The notes: generated by a model from the sequence alone, not told the origin. DNA of 64,000 nucleotides from AWTP1-13 sp963840445 (GCA_963840445.1 CAWIZC010000041.1:6875-70874), one strand, 5' to 3'. Shown: positions 15,670 to 25,053, numbered from the stretch's first letter. A program made the numbers and translations.

Positions 15670-17271
15670 CTACTTCGGCCGCACCACGAACTCGATGCGC
15701 CTATTCTTGGCTCGGCTCTCGGTCGAGTTGTTCGGTGCGATCGGGCGCGTCTTGCCGTAGCCGGCCGGTTCGAGCTGCTCAGCATTGACGCCGGCCTTGA
15801 CCAGATAGTCCAGCACCGATTGGGCACGCTGGAGCGACAAAGTCTGGTTGTTTCGCTGCGTACCCTCGTAATCGGTGTGGCCCTCGATCGTGACGATGAC
15901 ATCCGGACAGGATTTCACCGCGGCGGCAACCTTGGCAAGCGTCGTCGAGCTGGCGTCATCCAGATCCGCGCTCGCGCTTTCAAACAGGATCTGCCCGGAT
16001 TGGATCACCTCCACCAGGGTGGCCTGGCAGTTTCTGGCTTGCACCTCGGCCTTTGTTTCGACTTTCGGCGCGATGGGCTCGGCGCTCTTCGGCGTGGAGG
16101 GGGCCTCCACCTTCGGCTCGGGCTGGATTGGTGTTTCGCTCTTCGCGGGTACTTCGAGCTTGGCCGGCGTTTCCGGTTTGGCCGGCGTTTCAGCCTTGGC
16201 CTGCGGCTTGATCGGTTCGGGCGGGCGCGGCGGCTCCTGAGCCGAGGCTTTGCGCGGCTCGCGCGGCCGGATCTGCTCGGTGAGCTTGACCGACTGCGGC
16301 AGATCGGCGCGCAGCAGGGCGCGCACGGTCTCGGCGGCGGCCTCGTCTGCCGACACGCCGGACACCAGCAGGGTCGCGTCCTTCAATTCGGCGCTGCCGT
16401 CCTCGAGCTTGGAGAGCGCACGCACGACGGTCAGGGTGGCGCGCGACCAGTCTGGCGGGGCGCCTTTGCCCGGCTGCATCCGGTCGGTGACCGCGGCGTC
16501 GCCGGTGGCGGCCTTGGCGGCCGCTACCAGCTGCGCGTGCACCGCCTCGTCGGGGAAGTAGCCGGACAAGTCGAACTTGCCGCCCGCGAACTGCGCCGTC
16601 CAAACGTAGGGGCTGATCGAGGGGGCGACGAGCTGGTCGAGGCTTATCTTGATGCCCTTGGGCGGATGGCTGGCGGCCGACCTGATGGAGCGAAAGGCGG
16701 CCAGATCCGCGGCCTCGCCAACGATGGAGAGGGTGAGGTCGTCGAGACGCACTTCGCCGCGCTTCATGCCGGCGAGTTGAGCGATACCGAAGCTGATGCC
16801 GCCGAGCCAGGTGTCGGTTGCAGGGACTCCGCGCATCAGGCTCATGCGGTCTACCACCTCGAAGCCTGGGAAATTGGCCTTGGTAACGCCCAGGATATCG
16901 CGGCGCACAGCGGCGTTCGGCACGAAGCCGGACAGCCTGATGCGCTGGTTGCGGCGGCTGGCCGACCAGACATAGACCTCGGCCTTGTCGATCAGGGCGG
17001 TCTTGCTGTCGACCGTGCGCACGCCGGTCTGCTTGCGCAGCAGATCGAGCGCGGCTGCGGCGTCGGCCTCGTCCCAGGCCTTGCCCGCCAGCACGCCGTC
17101 GCGGCCCTCGAAGGTCACGCGCGCCCAGCTGGCGCCACTGCGCAGCATCTGCGCGGACGCGGCTTCCGTCAGCTCCTGCTCGATGCGCGGGCGTTCCGCC
17201 TGCAGGGCAGCCCAGGTCAATATCACGACCGGAATGACCCCCCACAGCCATCGGCGCCAATTGCATTTCAT
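15670..17271 (-). CDS. OmpA-family outer-membrane/peptidoglycan-binding protein
   Basis: 533 residues from ATG 17271. An N-terminal membrane anchor (MKCNWRRWLWGVIPVVILTW) is followed by a long periplasmic region with BON-like alternating strands (residues about 30-330). A Pro/Lys/Glu-rich linker with PAKPET-type repeats spans about 345-420. The C-terminal OmpA domain has GQILFESASADLDDAS, VTIEGHTDYEGTQRNNQTLSLQRAQSV split over the usual positions, GYGKTRPIAPN and NRRIEFVV. The domain anchors the envelope to peptidoglycan. Probably co-transcribed with the 35-residue protein and the HhH-repeat protein. Confidence 0.85.
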   Translation of the reverse strand: MKCNWRRWLWGVIPVVILTWAALQAERPRIEQELTEAASAQMLRSGASWARVTFEGRDGVLAGKAWDEADAAAALDLLRKQTGVRTVDSKTALIDKAEVYVWSASRRNQRIRLSGFVPNAAVRRDILGVTKANFPGFEVVDRMSLMRGVPATDTWLGGISFGIAQLAGMKRGEVRLDDLTLSIVGEAADLAAFRSIRSAASHPPKGIKISLDQLVAPSISPYVWTAQFAGGKFDLSGYFPDEAVHAQLVAAAKAATGDAAVTDRMQPGKGAPPDWSRATLTVVRALSKLEDGSAELKDATLLVSGVSADEAAAETVRALLRADLPQSVKLTEQIRPREPRKASAQEPPRPPEPIKPQAKAETPAKPETPAKLEVPAKSETPIQPEPKVEAPSTPKSAEPIAPKVETKAEVQARNCQATLVEVIQSGQILFESASADLDDASSTTLAKVAAAVKSCPDVIVTIEGHTDYEGTQRNNQTLSLQRAQSVLDYLVKAGVNAEQLEPAGYGKTRPIAPNNSTESRAKNRRIEFVVRPK

Positions 17272-17561
17272 CCGTGAAGGGCTCCCCGATTGTGCGGATG
17301 CTTGCCTGTCCCCGTCGCTTTCGGCGTTCCAGACGGCGCGGCGCGCAGGTCCGCCCGATGGGATGCTGCGTCTGGCGCCAGCGAGGATGGCATGCTCGAG
17401 CGACGCGGCACTATAGACAACAGGGTGGGCCATTCCAAGCCGCCCCGGCTCGCGCATCGCCGCAGCCGGTGCTGTCAGGTGCTTGGCTGCCGGCGGTTTT
17501 CAGCCCTGCCGCGATTGCGCTACAAGTCGACCGCGCGACAAGATGGAGACAAGGGATTGCG

Positions 17562-17996
17562 ATGAGCCGGGATGCAACCGAAGTTGCTCGCTTGAGCGCG
17601 GACGCAATGTGCAAGGAGGATCGGGTCAGCGCCAGCCTCGGTATGACGCTCGACAGCATCTCCCCGGGCCATGCCGTGGTGTCGATGCCGGTCGGCGCCG
17701 CAATGGTCAACGGTCACGGCACCTGTCACGGTGGGTTCATCTTCATGCTGGCCGACAGCGCTTTCGGCTTCGCCTGCAACTCGCGCGGACAGCGGCATAT
17801 GGCGCAGAATTGCCAGATCACCTACCTGGCGCCCGCGCGCCTGGGGTCGCGCATGATCGCCGATGCCCGTGAGCGCTATCTACAGGATCGGGCCGGCATC
17901 TTCGACGTGACCGTCAGAAGCGAGGCGGGCGAGGTAATTGCCGAGTTCCGCGGCTACAGCCGCGCCGTGGCGGGTGCACTGATTGCGGATCAGTGA
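17562..17996 (+). CDS. paaI: PaaI-type hotdog thioesterase (hydroxyphenylacetyl-CoA thioesterase family)
   Basis: 144 residues from ATG 17562 with an AAGGGA site upstream. A single hotdog domain with the PaaI hallmark NGHGTCHGGFIFMLADSAFGFACNSRG split around the catalytic turn, then CQITYLAPARLGSRM and the closing strand EVIAEFRGYSRAV. PaaI hydrolyses ring-hydroxylated phenylacetyl-CoA thioesters. No other paa genes are nearby, so the substrate could differ. Its stop overlaps a possible GTG of the next gene by two bases. Confidence 0.8.
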   Translation: MSRDATEVARLSADAMCKEDRVSASLGMTLDSISPGHAVVSMPVGAAMVNGHGTCHGGFIFMLADSAFGFACNSRGQRHMAQNCQITYLAPARLGSRMIADARERYLQDRAGIFDVTVRSEAGEVIAEFRGYSRAVAGALIADQ

Positions 17997-18019
17997 AAGC
18001 AAACGCCGGGGAGGCGCTC

Positions 18020-18451
18020 GTGCTGATAAGCTATTTCGCCATGATCCTGGCCGCGCTGTTCACCGGCGCGGCCATTTACGTCAATGTCGCCGAACAACCG
18101 GCGCGGTTGGCGTTGTCCAACGAGGCAATGCTGATCCAGTGGAAGGAGAGCTACAGGCGAGCCAGCCTTATGCAGGCGAGCCTGGCGCTGCTCGGCGGCC
18201 TTGCGGGCATCGCAGCGATGGCACTGGAGGACGACAGTGTGCTGTGGCTGGTGGGTGCGCTGGTGTTGCTGTCGGCGTGGCCGTACACCCTGTTGGTGAT
18301 CAAGCGCACCAATGATGCGCTGAACGCGACACTGCCGGCCGAAGCCGGAGCCGAGACGCGCCGCCTGGTGGAGAGGTGGGGCAGGCTGCACGCGGTGCGC
18401 AGCGCCATCGGGGTGGCTGCAACCGTCGCCTATCTGCTGGCTCTGGCCTGA
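18020..18451 (+). CDS. DUF1772-like four-helix membrane protein
   Basis: 143 residues. The GTG at 18020 is preferred over an in-frame GTG at 17993 because GGGGAGG lies 6 bases before it and the product then starts directly with the first membrane helix. Four helices are seen, the first carrying the family-like FTGAAIYVNVAEQPARLAL, then WKESYRRASLMQASLALLGG, and a C-terminal RRLVERWGRLHAVRSAIG before the last helix. Matches DUF1772 (anthrone-oxygenase-like fold); enzymatic activity is not implied. Confidence 0.7.
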   Translation: MLISYFAMILAALFTGAAIYVNVAEQPARLALSNEAMLIQWKESYRRASLMQASLALLGGLAGIAAMALEDDSVLWLVGALVLLSAWPYTLLVIKRTNDALNATLPAEAGAETRRLVERWGRLHAVRSAIGVAATVAYLLALA

Positions 18452-18486
18452 TCGACGGGCCGCGCAAACGAGTAACGGAGACGGAC

Positions 18487-19101
18487 ATGGACCCTGCGGC
18501 ATTGCTGATCTTTGCAGCGGCGCTGTTCGTGGCTGCGGCTTCGCCGGGGCCCGGCATCGCTGCGATCGTGGCCCGCGTGCTCGGACGCGGCCTGAACGGG
18601 GCGGTGGCTTTCACGGCCGGGCTGGCGCTCGGAGATGTCGTGTGGCTGACGATTGCCATCCTCGGCCTCGCCGCCATCGCGCACACGTTCTACGGCGTGT
18701 TCCTGGTCATCAAGTATGCCGGCGTCCTCTACCTGCTGTACCTGGCCTACCGGCTGTGGACCCAGCCGGTCGAGGCGCGCGAGGTGGTGGCGCAAGCGTC
18801 CAACGACAAGCCGGTCAGGCTGTTCCTGGCTGGCCTGGCGGTGACCATGGGCAATCCCAAGGTGATGGTGTTCTACCTGGCGTTGCTGCCGAGCCTGATC
18901 AACTTGCAGGCCGTCACCCTGCTCGGATGGCTGGAGCTGTCGCTGGTGACACTCGGCGTGCTGGCCGTTGTGTTCGGCACTTACGTGCTGTTGGCGGCGC
19001 GCACGCGCGCCCTGTTCGCTAGTCCGCGCGCCATCCGCATGGTCAACCGCGGCACGGGCGCGGTGATGGCATCGGCGGCCGTGGCCATCGCCGCCAAATA
19101 G
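18487..19101 (+). CDS. LysE/RhtB-family amino acid exporter
   Basis: 204 residues with about six membrane segments. The family hallmarks are visible: ASPGPGIAAIVARVLGRG near the N-terminus, the AGLALGDVVW segment, IKYAGVLYLLYLAYRLW, and FLAGLAVTMGNPKVMVFYLALLP. It exports amino acids or related metabolites; which ones cannot be told. Start ATG 18487 follows ACGGAGAC. Likely co-transcribed with the two genes upstream. Confidence 0.87.
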   Translation: MDPAALLIFAAALFVAAASPGPGIAAIVARVLGRGLNGAVAFTAGLALGDVVWLTIAILGLAAIAHTFYGVFLVIKYAGVLYLLYLAYRLWTQPVEAREVVAQASNDKPVRLFLAGLAVTMGNPKVMVFYLALLPSLINLQAVTLLGWLELSLVTLGVLAVVFGTYVLLAARTRALFASPRAIRMVNRGTGAVMASAAVAIAAK

Positions 19102-19160
19102 GGCTCGCTTCCCTGGTGCTGAGCCTGTCGACAGGTCAGGGCCAGGGCGTGATGAGTGCG

Positions 19161-19328
19161 CTAGCCGGCGGCTTTGGCTTTGGCAGCGCGGGCCTTGCCG
19201 GACAGCTTCTTCAGGCGGCGGCGCACGGCTCCCGTGTTGCCCTGGATGCGCGTCACCTTGGCGCGCGGGGCGGCGCGGCGCGCCTTCTTCTTCTGCTTCT
19301 CGACGTTGCGTGCGGACCGGATGGCCAT
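19161..19328 (-). CDS. Small highly basic protein (55 residues)
   Basis: MAIRSARNVEKQKKKARRAA followed by more Lys/Arg-rich sequence, with an Ala/Lys tail. About 40 percent of residues are Lys or Arg, as in nucleic-acid-binding or histone-tail-like proteins. An AGGAGA site precedes ATG 19328. No family is recognised. Convergent with the LysE gene. Confidence 0.55.
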   Translation of the reverse strand: MAIRSARNVEKQKKKARRAAPRAKVTRIQGNTGAVRRRLKKLSGKARAAKAKAAG

Positions 19329-19475
19329 GCTCGTCTCCTGGCGATGTGTTGCGGCCCATTTACGGGCTTTCCGCGCCGCGCACAAGCGCTGCGCGGCGCG
19401 CGCCTTGTACGGACACCGCCGCGACCCGGCTAACCAGTGTCGCGCCGACGCCGACCGGGAGGATTGCAGTTCGGC

Positions 19476-20873
19476 TCAGGCAGCCTCGCGCGGCCACACG
19501 GCCAGCGGCATCCCGCCTTTCGGCCGCAGGGTGATGCGGCTGATCGGCTCGGGCGCGTGGTGCCCGTCCCAATCGAAGCGGGCATGGCTGACGAGTGTGG
19601 CCAGGATGGCGATGCCTTCCAGCATGGCGAACGACATGCCGATGCACGTGCGCGCGCCGAAGCCGAACGGCATGAATTGCGTGCGCGCGTATGTGGCCTC
19701 GCGCTCCGGGGTGAACCGCTGCGGATCGAACCGATCCGGGTCGGGCCATAGGCGCCGGTGCCGGTGCAAGGCGAAGATCGGAATGATGATCAGAGAGCCG
19801 GCCGGGATTTTCTCGCCTGCGAGTTCGACGTCCTCGGCTGCCACGCGCGACATCATCGGGGCCGGGGGATAGAGCCGCATCGCCTCCTTCAGTACGGCGC
19901 GCGTGAGGAGGAGGTGGTCGAGATGATCGGCCTCGATCGGCCGCCCGGAGGTCACCGCGCGCACCTCGGCGCGGATGCGTTCCTGCCACTGCGGGGCTCG
20001 CGCGAGGAGATAGAGCGCCCAGGTGAGCGCCTTGGCGGTGGTCTCATGACCGGCCGCCAGGAATGTGAGGAGGTTGTCGACCAGCTGCTGCTCCGACATC
20101 GGCGCACCGGTTTCGGGGTCTCTGGCGGAGGCGAGCCGGGCGAGCAGGTCGCTGCCGCCCATCCCCTCGCTGCGACGCCGGGCCAGGATGGCAGCAACCG
20201 AGGTGCGCAGGCGGCGGCCGCCCCGCCGCCGGCGCAGCTTGCCCGGCACCCAGAACCACTCCGGAAGACCCAGCATGACGGCGGCGATATCCCACGAGAT
20301 GGTGGCAAGCGTGGTGTCGGCGGCCTGCAGGATGTCGGCCGCCTCCTGATCGGCGCTGCCTGCGAACATGGTGGCGGAGATGACATGGAAGGTCGTCTCG
20401 GTCATGTCGCGATCGATGCGGTGAACGGTGCCGGCCGGGGCGCGGCGCCAGCGCTCGACCTGGTCGTGCGCGGCAGCCGTCATGGCCGGCACCAGCCCGG
20501 CCAGATCGGCGGGACGGAACAGCGGGGCGGTGGTGCGCCTCTGCCAGCGCCAGCTGGCCCCTTCCGAGGTGAGGATGCCGTCGCCGACCGTGTGATGCAG
20601 GACGCGCTTCTCCAATGGCGACTTGGGGAAGCGCTGGGCATCCTGCAGCAGCACGCGCTCGATCAAGGCCGGATCGGTGATGTAGGCCATCACGTTGCGC
20701 CCGTTGTCGTGGACGAGGATCCGATCCTCGTAGACGGACTGCGGCAGGCTGCGCAGCGGATTGCGCACGAAGGTGAGCAGGAAACGGCGCAACGACAGCG
20801 GCCGCGGTGGCGCGATCACGGTCGGCGGATAGAGCGCGGTCGCGGTATCAGGCAAAGCCAATTGCGTTGTCAT
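19476..20873 (-). CDS. Cytochrome P450
   Basis: 465 residues. The heme-binding loop FMPFGFGARTCIGMSFA near the C-terminus carries the Cys ligand; the I-helix oxygen-activation motif LAAGHETTAK and the K-helix EAMR (ExxR) are intact. The organisation (N-terminal RNPLRSLPQSVYEDRI, C-helix SWRWQRRTTAPLFRP) is of the soluble bacterial CYP type close to the fatty-acid/steroid-hydroxylating groups. The substrate is unknown and no ferredoxin lies nearby. It lies 45 bases downstream of dedA, in the same direction. Confidence 0.93.
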   Translation of the reverse strand: MTTQLALPDTATALYPPTVIAPPRPLSLRRFLLTFVRNPLRSLPQSVYEDRILVHDNGRNVMAYITDPALIERVLLQDAQRFPKSPLEKRVLHHTVGDGILTSEGASWRWQRRTTAPLFRPADLAGLVPAMTAAAHDQVERWRRAPAGTVHRIDRDMTETTFHVISATMFAGSADQEAADILQAADTTLATISWDIAAVMLGLPEWFWVPGKLRRRRGGRRLRTSVAAILARRRSEGMGGSDLLARLASARDPETGAPMSEQQLVDNLLTFLAAGHETTAKALTWALYLLARAPQWQERIRAEVRAVTSGRPIEADHLDHLLLTRAVLKEAMRLYPPAPMMSRVAAEDVELAGEKIPAGSLIIIPIFALHRHRRLWPDPDRFDPQRFTPEREATYARTQFMPFGFGARTCIGMSFAMLEGIAILATLVSHARFDWDGHHAPEPISRITLRPKGGMPLAVWPREAA

Positions 20874-20918
20874 CGGGCGCACTCCGAGGTCGGGCTCGCA
20901 AGCAGCGCCGTGCACCGC

Positions 20919-21452
20919 TCAAGAGAAGTGGTGCAGCCACCACTTCACGCCGAACGTGCCGGGCGAGAGCAGCACGAACGCCCACAAAAACGCCGAACTC
21001 CAGTTGGCGATCTGGAACTTCCACTGCGGCATCTGTGTGACGCCGGCGACGATCGGGACGCTGGCGCGCAGCGGGCCTGAGAAGCGGCCGATGACGATGG
21101 CCCAGACACCCCATCGCTCGAAGAACGCGTGACCCTTGGGCAGCAGGGTGGGATAGCGGTCGAGCGGCCACATGCGCCCGATCTGCTCATGATAGTGGTA
21201 GCCCAGCCAGTACGAAAGCCAGTCGCCCAGCGCCGCCCCGACCGCGGCGCATGACAGCACGGTCCAATAATTCAGGGCATCGCTGGCACCGATAACCGTG
21301 CCGATCCCGACCAGCATGATCCAGAACGGCAAGATCAGAGAGATGAAGGCCAGCAACTCGCCGAACGCGAGCCCCATCACGATCGGCCCGGCCCACTGCT
21401 GGTGATCGCGCACGAACCCAAGAATGGCTTCCGAATATTCTGCCCAGGACAT
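20919..21452 (-). CDS. DedA-family membrane protein
   Basis: 177 residues from ATG 21452 with a GGGGGAGA site. The family pattern is clear: an N-terminal amphipathic helix, the re-entrant segment GELLAFISLILPFWIMLVGIG, AAVGAALGDWLSYWLGYHY, then FFERWGVWAIVIGRFSGPLRASVPIVAG and the final GTFGVKWW. DedA proteins are linked to undecaprenyl-phosphate or phospholipid translocation and membrane-potential homeostasis. At the lower end of the family's size range. Confidence 0.85.
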   Translation of the reverse strand: MSWAEYSEAILGFVRDHQQWAGPIVMGLAFGELLAFISLILPFWIMLVGIGTVIGASDALNYWTVLSCAAVGAALGDWLSYWLGYHYHEQIGRMWPLDRYPTLLPKGHAFFERWGVWAIVIGRFSGPLRASVPIVAGVTQMPQWKFQIANWSSAFLWAFVLLSPGTFGVKWWLHHFS

Positions 21453-21626
21453 GCACGTTCTCCCCCAACCTCTCGGCGACCCAGAGCAAGGACTGAGGGG
21501 CCTTGGTTTGTCAACGCGCGTGCCGTTCTTAAGCATGTGCACCGAACGGCATGTTTTGTGCTTGTTTCAGATTGAGCATATGGTTTGTATGGGCTTAACG
21601 ACGTCGATCGCTAGTGGGGGGCGAGT

Positions 21627-22739
21627 TTGCGTATGCCGTCCCGAGACTTGGGGCGCACTGGTGCGGGCCGGTACATGGCGCTCGCGGTGCTGGCTCTGGC
21701 CAACATTGGACTGATGGCGGTGATCAGCGGCCGGGTTGGCACCGTTGCGGACATCATTGCCCCGTTCACCGGCCATCTGATGGGTTTCGGCCTGGCGGCC
21801 AGCCTCGCGCTGCTGGTGCGCGGCCGGATCCTGGTCCTGCTGTCGGCCGGCATCGCTGCGACGCTGGTCGTGCATGCGGGTCTTGGGTGGGCGCGGTGTT
21901 GCGAGGCGCCCAAGGATGCGCCCTCGCTGGCTCAGATCAAATCGCCGGCGCCCAGGCAAAGCCTGACCGTGCTGAACCTCAACACCTGGCACGGCCACAG
22001 CGATATCGGCCGCATCGAGCAGTACCTGGCGACCGCACCTGCAGACGTGGTCGTGCTGTCGGAGTTCGATGCAGGCGGCTCATCGCTGATTGCCAGCCTG
22101 CGCGACATCTATCCCTATCCTGTCGTGTGCACGAGCGAACCGCCGTGTTCGCTCGCCATGTTGTCGCGCGTTGCGCTGGAGGCCTCGGGCTCGGCGCGCA
22201 TCGCCGAAGGCGAGCCCTCGTTCGTGTGGGCCAGGATCAATCCGGAACACCTGGGCCCGACCACCATCATCGGCACGCAGCTCAATCGGCCGAGCGGCAA
22301 CCCGTGGCGGCACGAGGTGCAGATGCGAGAGCTGGCGCAGTTCATCCGCCGCATCGACGGGCCGCTGGTGCTGGCGGGCACTCTCAACACGTCGCCGTGG
22401 TCGCAGTCGTTCCGTACGCTGCGGCTGGCGACCGGCCTCAGTCCGGCGGCCAAGTTGATACCGAGCTGGCCGGCATGGCCGATCGCTCTGCCGCAGGTGG
22501 CGCTCGACCATATCTTCGTCTCACCGGAGCTCGCCGTATCGGCCGCCGGCACGGGACCGGCGGTCGGCTCCGATCACCTGCCGGTGTGGGCGCAGATCGA
22601 GCACCAGCCGCTCGCCGCCTATCCGGGGCGCGCGCGTGCGCCGCGCTCACGCCTTGCAGCGGCGGGAGCGCATCTCGGCGGACAACTCCTTGGAGACCTC
22701 GGCCGCGAACATGGTGGCGCGCGAGATCTGAGCCGGTGA
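21627..22739 (+). CDS. Membrane-anchored endonuclease/exonuclease/phosphatase-fold protein
   Basis: 370 residues from TTG 21627 (or ATG 21633), behind a GTGGGGGGCGAG site. Three membrane helices occupy about residues 15-90, followed by an EEP domain: LTVLNLNTWHGHSDIGRI, DVVVLSEFD, and SDHLPVWAQI at the end. The expected GDxN catalytic motif reads AGTLNTSPW, so the usual Asp is Thr. The SDH motif is kept. The C-terminus overlaps the convergent lipoprotein gene by 93 bases. Activity may be altered or lost. Confidence 0.7.
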   Translation: MRMPSRDLGRTGAGRYMALAVLALANIGLMAVISGRVGTVADIIAPFTGHLMGFGLAASLALLVRGRILVLLSAGIAATLVVHAGLGWARCCEAPKDAPSLAQIKSPAPRQSLTVLNLNTWHGHSDIGRIEQYLATAPADVVVLSEFDAGGSSLIASLRDIYPYPVVCTSEPPCSLAMLSRVALEASGSARIAEGEPSFVWARINPEHLGPTTIIGTQLNRPSGNPWRHEVQMRELAQFIRRIDGPLVLAGTLNTSPWSQSFRTLRLATGLSPAAKLIPSWPAWPIALPQVALDHIFVSPELAVSAAGTGPAVGSDHLPVWAQIEHQPLAAYPGRARAPRSRLAAAGAHLGGQLLGDLGREHGGARDLSR

Positions 22740-23096
22740 GAGGCCCCGGCCGTCGGACCCGCGCAGGGTCTTGGCGGCGCCGTCGGCCTCGCGCCGTGCA
22801 TGCCCAAGCTCCTCGCAGGTCATCTCTTTCTTCTGAGCGCGGAACGCGAACAGCCTGACGCCCGAGGCATGCGCCTGCGGGGTTGGCGCCTCCCTCGCCC
22901 AGGTGCGGTTCTTGTCGGCCAGCATGGCCTTCAGCGTGACCTGGCGCTGCTCGACGCATTCGGGCGAGTCGTCGACGCACGACAGGCCGGCCTTGGAGTC
23001 GCCGCCATCGAACAGCCCGCCGCATGCCGTCAGCAGCAGGCCGAGGCTGCCGCAGACGGCTGCGAGCGTTGCGTTTTGCGATCGCCTGGCGCGCAT
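22647..23096 (-). CDS. Small lipoprotein, unknown
   Basis: 149 residues from ATG 23096 with an AGAGGAAA site. Signal peptide with lipobox LLLTACGG, so Cys is lipidated and the protein is tethered to a membrane. The mature part is hydrophilic and helical with four further Cys (CVDDSPEC, MTCEELG, RRCKA). No family is recognised. Overlaps the end of the EEP gene tail to tail. Confidence 0.6.
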   Translation of the reverse strand: MRARRSQNATLAAVCGSLGLLLTACGGLFDGGDSKAGLSCVDDSPECVEQRQVTLKAMLADKNRTWAREAPTPQAHASGVRLFAFRAQKKEMTCEELGHARREADGAAKTLRGSDGRGLSPAQISRATMFAAEVSKELSAEMRSRRCKA

Positions 23097-23260
23097 CGTT
23101 TCCTCTTGAGGTTCGGGCGCGGAGCCCATAGAAGGCGGACATGGCGCACGTGTGGCGAGCCTCGCGCTCGTGGCGCCCACGGCTTTTCCTTATGCGGATT
23201 CGGCGGACTTTACGAACTGCTCCGCCCCGCCAACCTAATGTGTAACAGGGAGTGTCGATC

Positions 23261-24232
23261 ATGGTCCACGCCATCCGCATCCATCAGAACGGCGGCCCCG
23301 AAGTGATGAAGTGGGACAGCGTGGAGGTGGGCGAACCGGGTCCCGGGCAGGTGCGCCTGAAGCAGCATGCGGTGGGCGTGAACTACATCGACACCTATCA
23401 CCGCTCGGGTCTCTACAAGATGCCGCTGCCGATGGTGATCGGCTCGGAAGGCGCCGGCGAGGTGACGGCGGTGGGCCCCGGCGTCACGGACTTCAAGGTC
23501 GGCGACCGCGGCGCCTATGCCGGCGCGGTCGGCGGCTACGCCGAGGAGCGGCTGATGCCGGCCGACCGCCTCGTCAAGCTGCCCGCCAGCATCGAGTACA
23601 AGACGGCGGCGGCAATGATGCTGCAGGGCATGACGGTGCGCTACCTGCTGCGCCAGACCTACAAGGTCGACAAGAACACCACCATGCTGCTGCACGCTGC
23701 GGCTGGCGGCATCGGCCTGATCGCCAGCCAGTGGGCCAAGCATCTCGGTGCCACCATCATCGGCACGGTCAGCACGTCCGACAAGGCGGAACTCGCCAAG
23801 GCGGCCGGCTGCACGCACGTGATCAACTACAAGACCGAAGACTTCGTGAAGCGCACCCGCGAACTCACCGACGGGCAGGGCGTCGACGTCGTCTACGATG
23901 CGGTCGGCAAGGATACCTATCCGGGCTCGCTCGATTGCCTGAAGCCGCTTGGGCTGTTCGTCAGCTTCGGCAATGCCTCCGGTCCCATCACCAACTTCGA
24001 CATCCTGCTGCTGTCGTCCAAAGGCTCGCTCTACGCGACGCGGCCGACGCTCGTCACCTACACGGCCAAGCGCGCGGATCTGCTCGCCAACGCCAACGAG
24101 CTGTTCGACGTGGTGTCGAAGGGCATCGTCAAGATCAACGTCAACCACACCTACCCGCTGAAGGACGCGGCGCAGGCGCACAAGGATCTGGAAGGCCGCA
24201 AGACCACCGGATCGATCGTGCTGTTGCCGTGA
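23261..24232 (+). CDS. qor: NADPH:quinone oxidoreductase, zinc-independent MDR family
   Basis: 323 residues from ATG 23261 with GGGAG upstream. It shows the quinone-reductase hallmarks: GGPEVMKWDSVEVGEPGPGQ, VGVNYIDTYHRSGLY, IGSEGAGEVTAVG, the loop LQGMTVRYLL, and the NADPH-binding Rossmann motif AAAGGIGLIASQWAKHLGA. It lacks the zinc-binding Cys cluster of alcohol dehydrogenases. Reduces quinones or enals using NADPH. Probably forms a stress/detoxification pair with the adjacent glutathione transferase gene. Confidence 0.92.
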   Translation: MVHAIRIHQNGGPEVMKWDSVEVGEPGPGQVRLKQHAVGVNYIDTYHRSGLYKMPLPMVIGSEGAGEVTAVGPGVTDFKVGDRGAYAGAVGGYAEERLMPADRLVKLPASIEYKTAAAMMLQGMTVRYLLRQTYKVDKNTTMLLHAAAGGIGLIASQWAKHLGATIIGTVSTSDKAELAKAAGCTHVINYKTEDFVKRTRELTDGQGVDVVYDAVGKDTYPGSLDCLKPLGLFVSFGNASGPITNFDILLLSSKGSLYATRPTLVTYTAKRADLLANANELFDVVSKGIVKINVNHTYPLKDAAQAHKDLEGRKTTGSIVLLP

Positions 24233-24316
24233 TGGCATCCCCGCCCAGGCGGGGATCCACGCCGGTACCTGCCGGCCCACGAGACTTGCGTGCGTGCCCG
24301 CCTACGCGGGCATGAC
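24233..24316. repeat. REP-like palindromic block between qor and the GST gene
   Basis: CATCCCCGCCCAGGCGGGGATCC and GCCCGCCTACGCGGGCATGAC are two GC-rich hairpins about 35 bp apart. They resemble common extragenic palindromes and probably form transcript-end structures between qor and the glutathione transferase gene. Confidence 0.65.
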
Positions 24317-24348
24317 GTTCGATCCGAGCTGTTCGCGAGGAGCTTCTG

Positions 24349-25053
24349 ATGGCGCAAAGACCGATCGAGGTGCACTACTGGCCGACGCCCAACGGGCACA
24401 AGATCACCATCATGCTGGAGGAGTGCGCGCTCCCCTACGAGATCAAGCCGGTCAATATCGGCCGCGGCGACCAGTTCAAGCCTGAGTTCCTGGCGATCTC
24501 GCCCAACAACCGCATGCCGGCCATCGTCGATCCCGACGGTCCGGGCGGCAAGCCGATCTCGGTGTTCGAGTCGGGCGCCATCCTGCAATATCTCGGACGC
24601 AAGACGGGCAAGTTCTATCCGGCTGACGAGCGCGCCCGCGTCGAGGTCGAGCAGTGGTTGTTCTGGCAGATGGGCGGCCTTGGGCCGATGGCTGGCCAGG
24701 CGCACCATTTCCGCAACTACGCGCCCGAGAAGATCGCCTACGGCATCGACCGCTACACCAACGAGGTACACCGGCTGTACGGCGTGCTGGATACGCGCCT
24801 GAAGGACCGGCCCTATCTCGCCGGCGAGTACTCGATCGCCGACATGGCGAGTTATCCCTGGGTGCGGCCCTACAAGAACCAGGGCCAGGACATCGCCGAA
24901 TTCCCGAACCTGGAGAAATGGTTCCAGCGCATGCACGACCGGCCGGCGGTGGCCAAGGCGGTGAAGGTCGGCGAGGAGCTGCGCGCCAACTACAACCTGG
25001 CGACCGACAAGGAAGCGCAGAAGGTTCTGTTCGGTCAGCGCGCGCGCAAGTAG
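24349..25053 (+). CDS. Glutathione S-transferase (YfcG/Ure2p-like)
   Basis: 234 residues. The N-terminal thioredoxin-fold domain reads IEVHYWPTPNGHKITIMLEE, then NNRMPAIVDPDGPGG with the cis-Pro and ESGAILQYLGRKTGKFYP, where Glu-Ser binds the glutathione gamma-glutamyl group. The C-terminal helical domain contains FWQMGGLGPMAGQAHHF and YSIADMASYPWVRPY. This is the YfcG/YghU-like class, which shows disulfide-bond oxidoreductase rather than classical transferase activity. Likely works in redox defence beside qor. Confidence 0.9.
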   Translation: MAQRPIEVHYWPTPNGHKITIMLEECALPYEIKPVNIGRGDQFKPEFLAISPNNRMPAIVDPDGPGGKPISVFESGAILQYLGRKTGKFYPADERARVEVEQWLFWQMGGLGPMAGQAHHFRNYAPEKIAYGIDRYTNEVHRLYGVLDTRLKDRPYLAGEYSIADMASYPWVRPYKNQGQDIAEFPNLEKWFQRMHDRPAVAKAVKVGEELRANYNLATDKEAQKVLFGQRARK

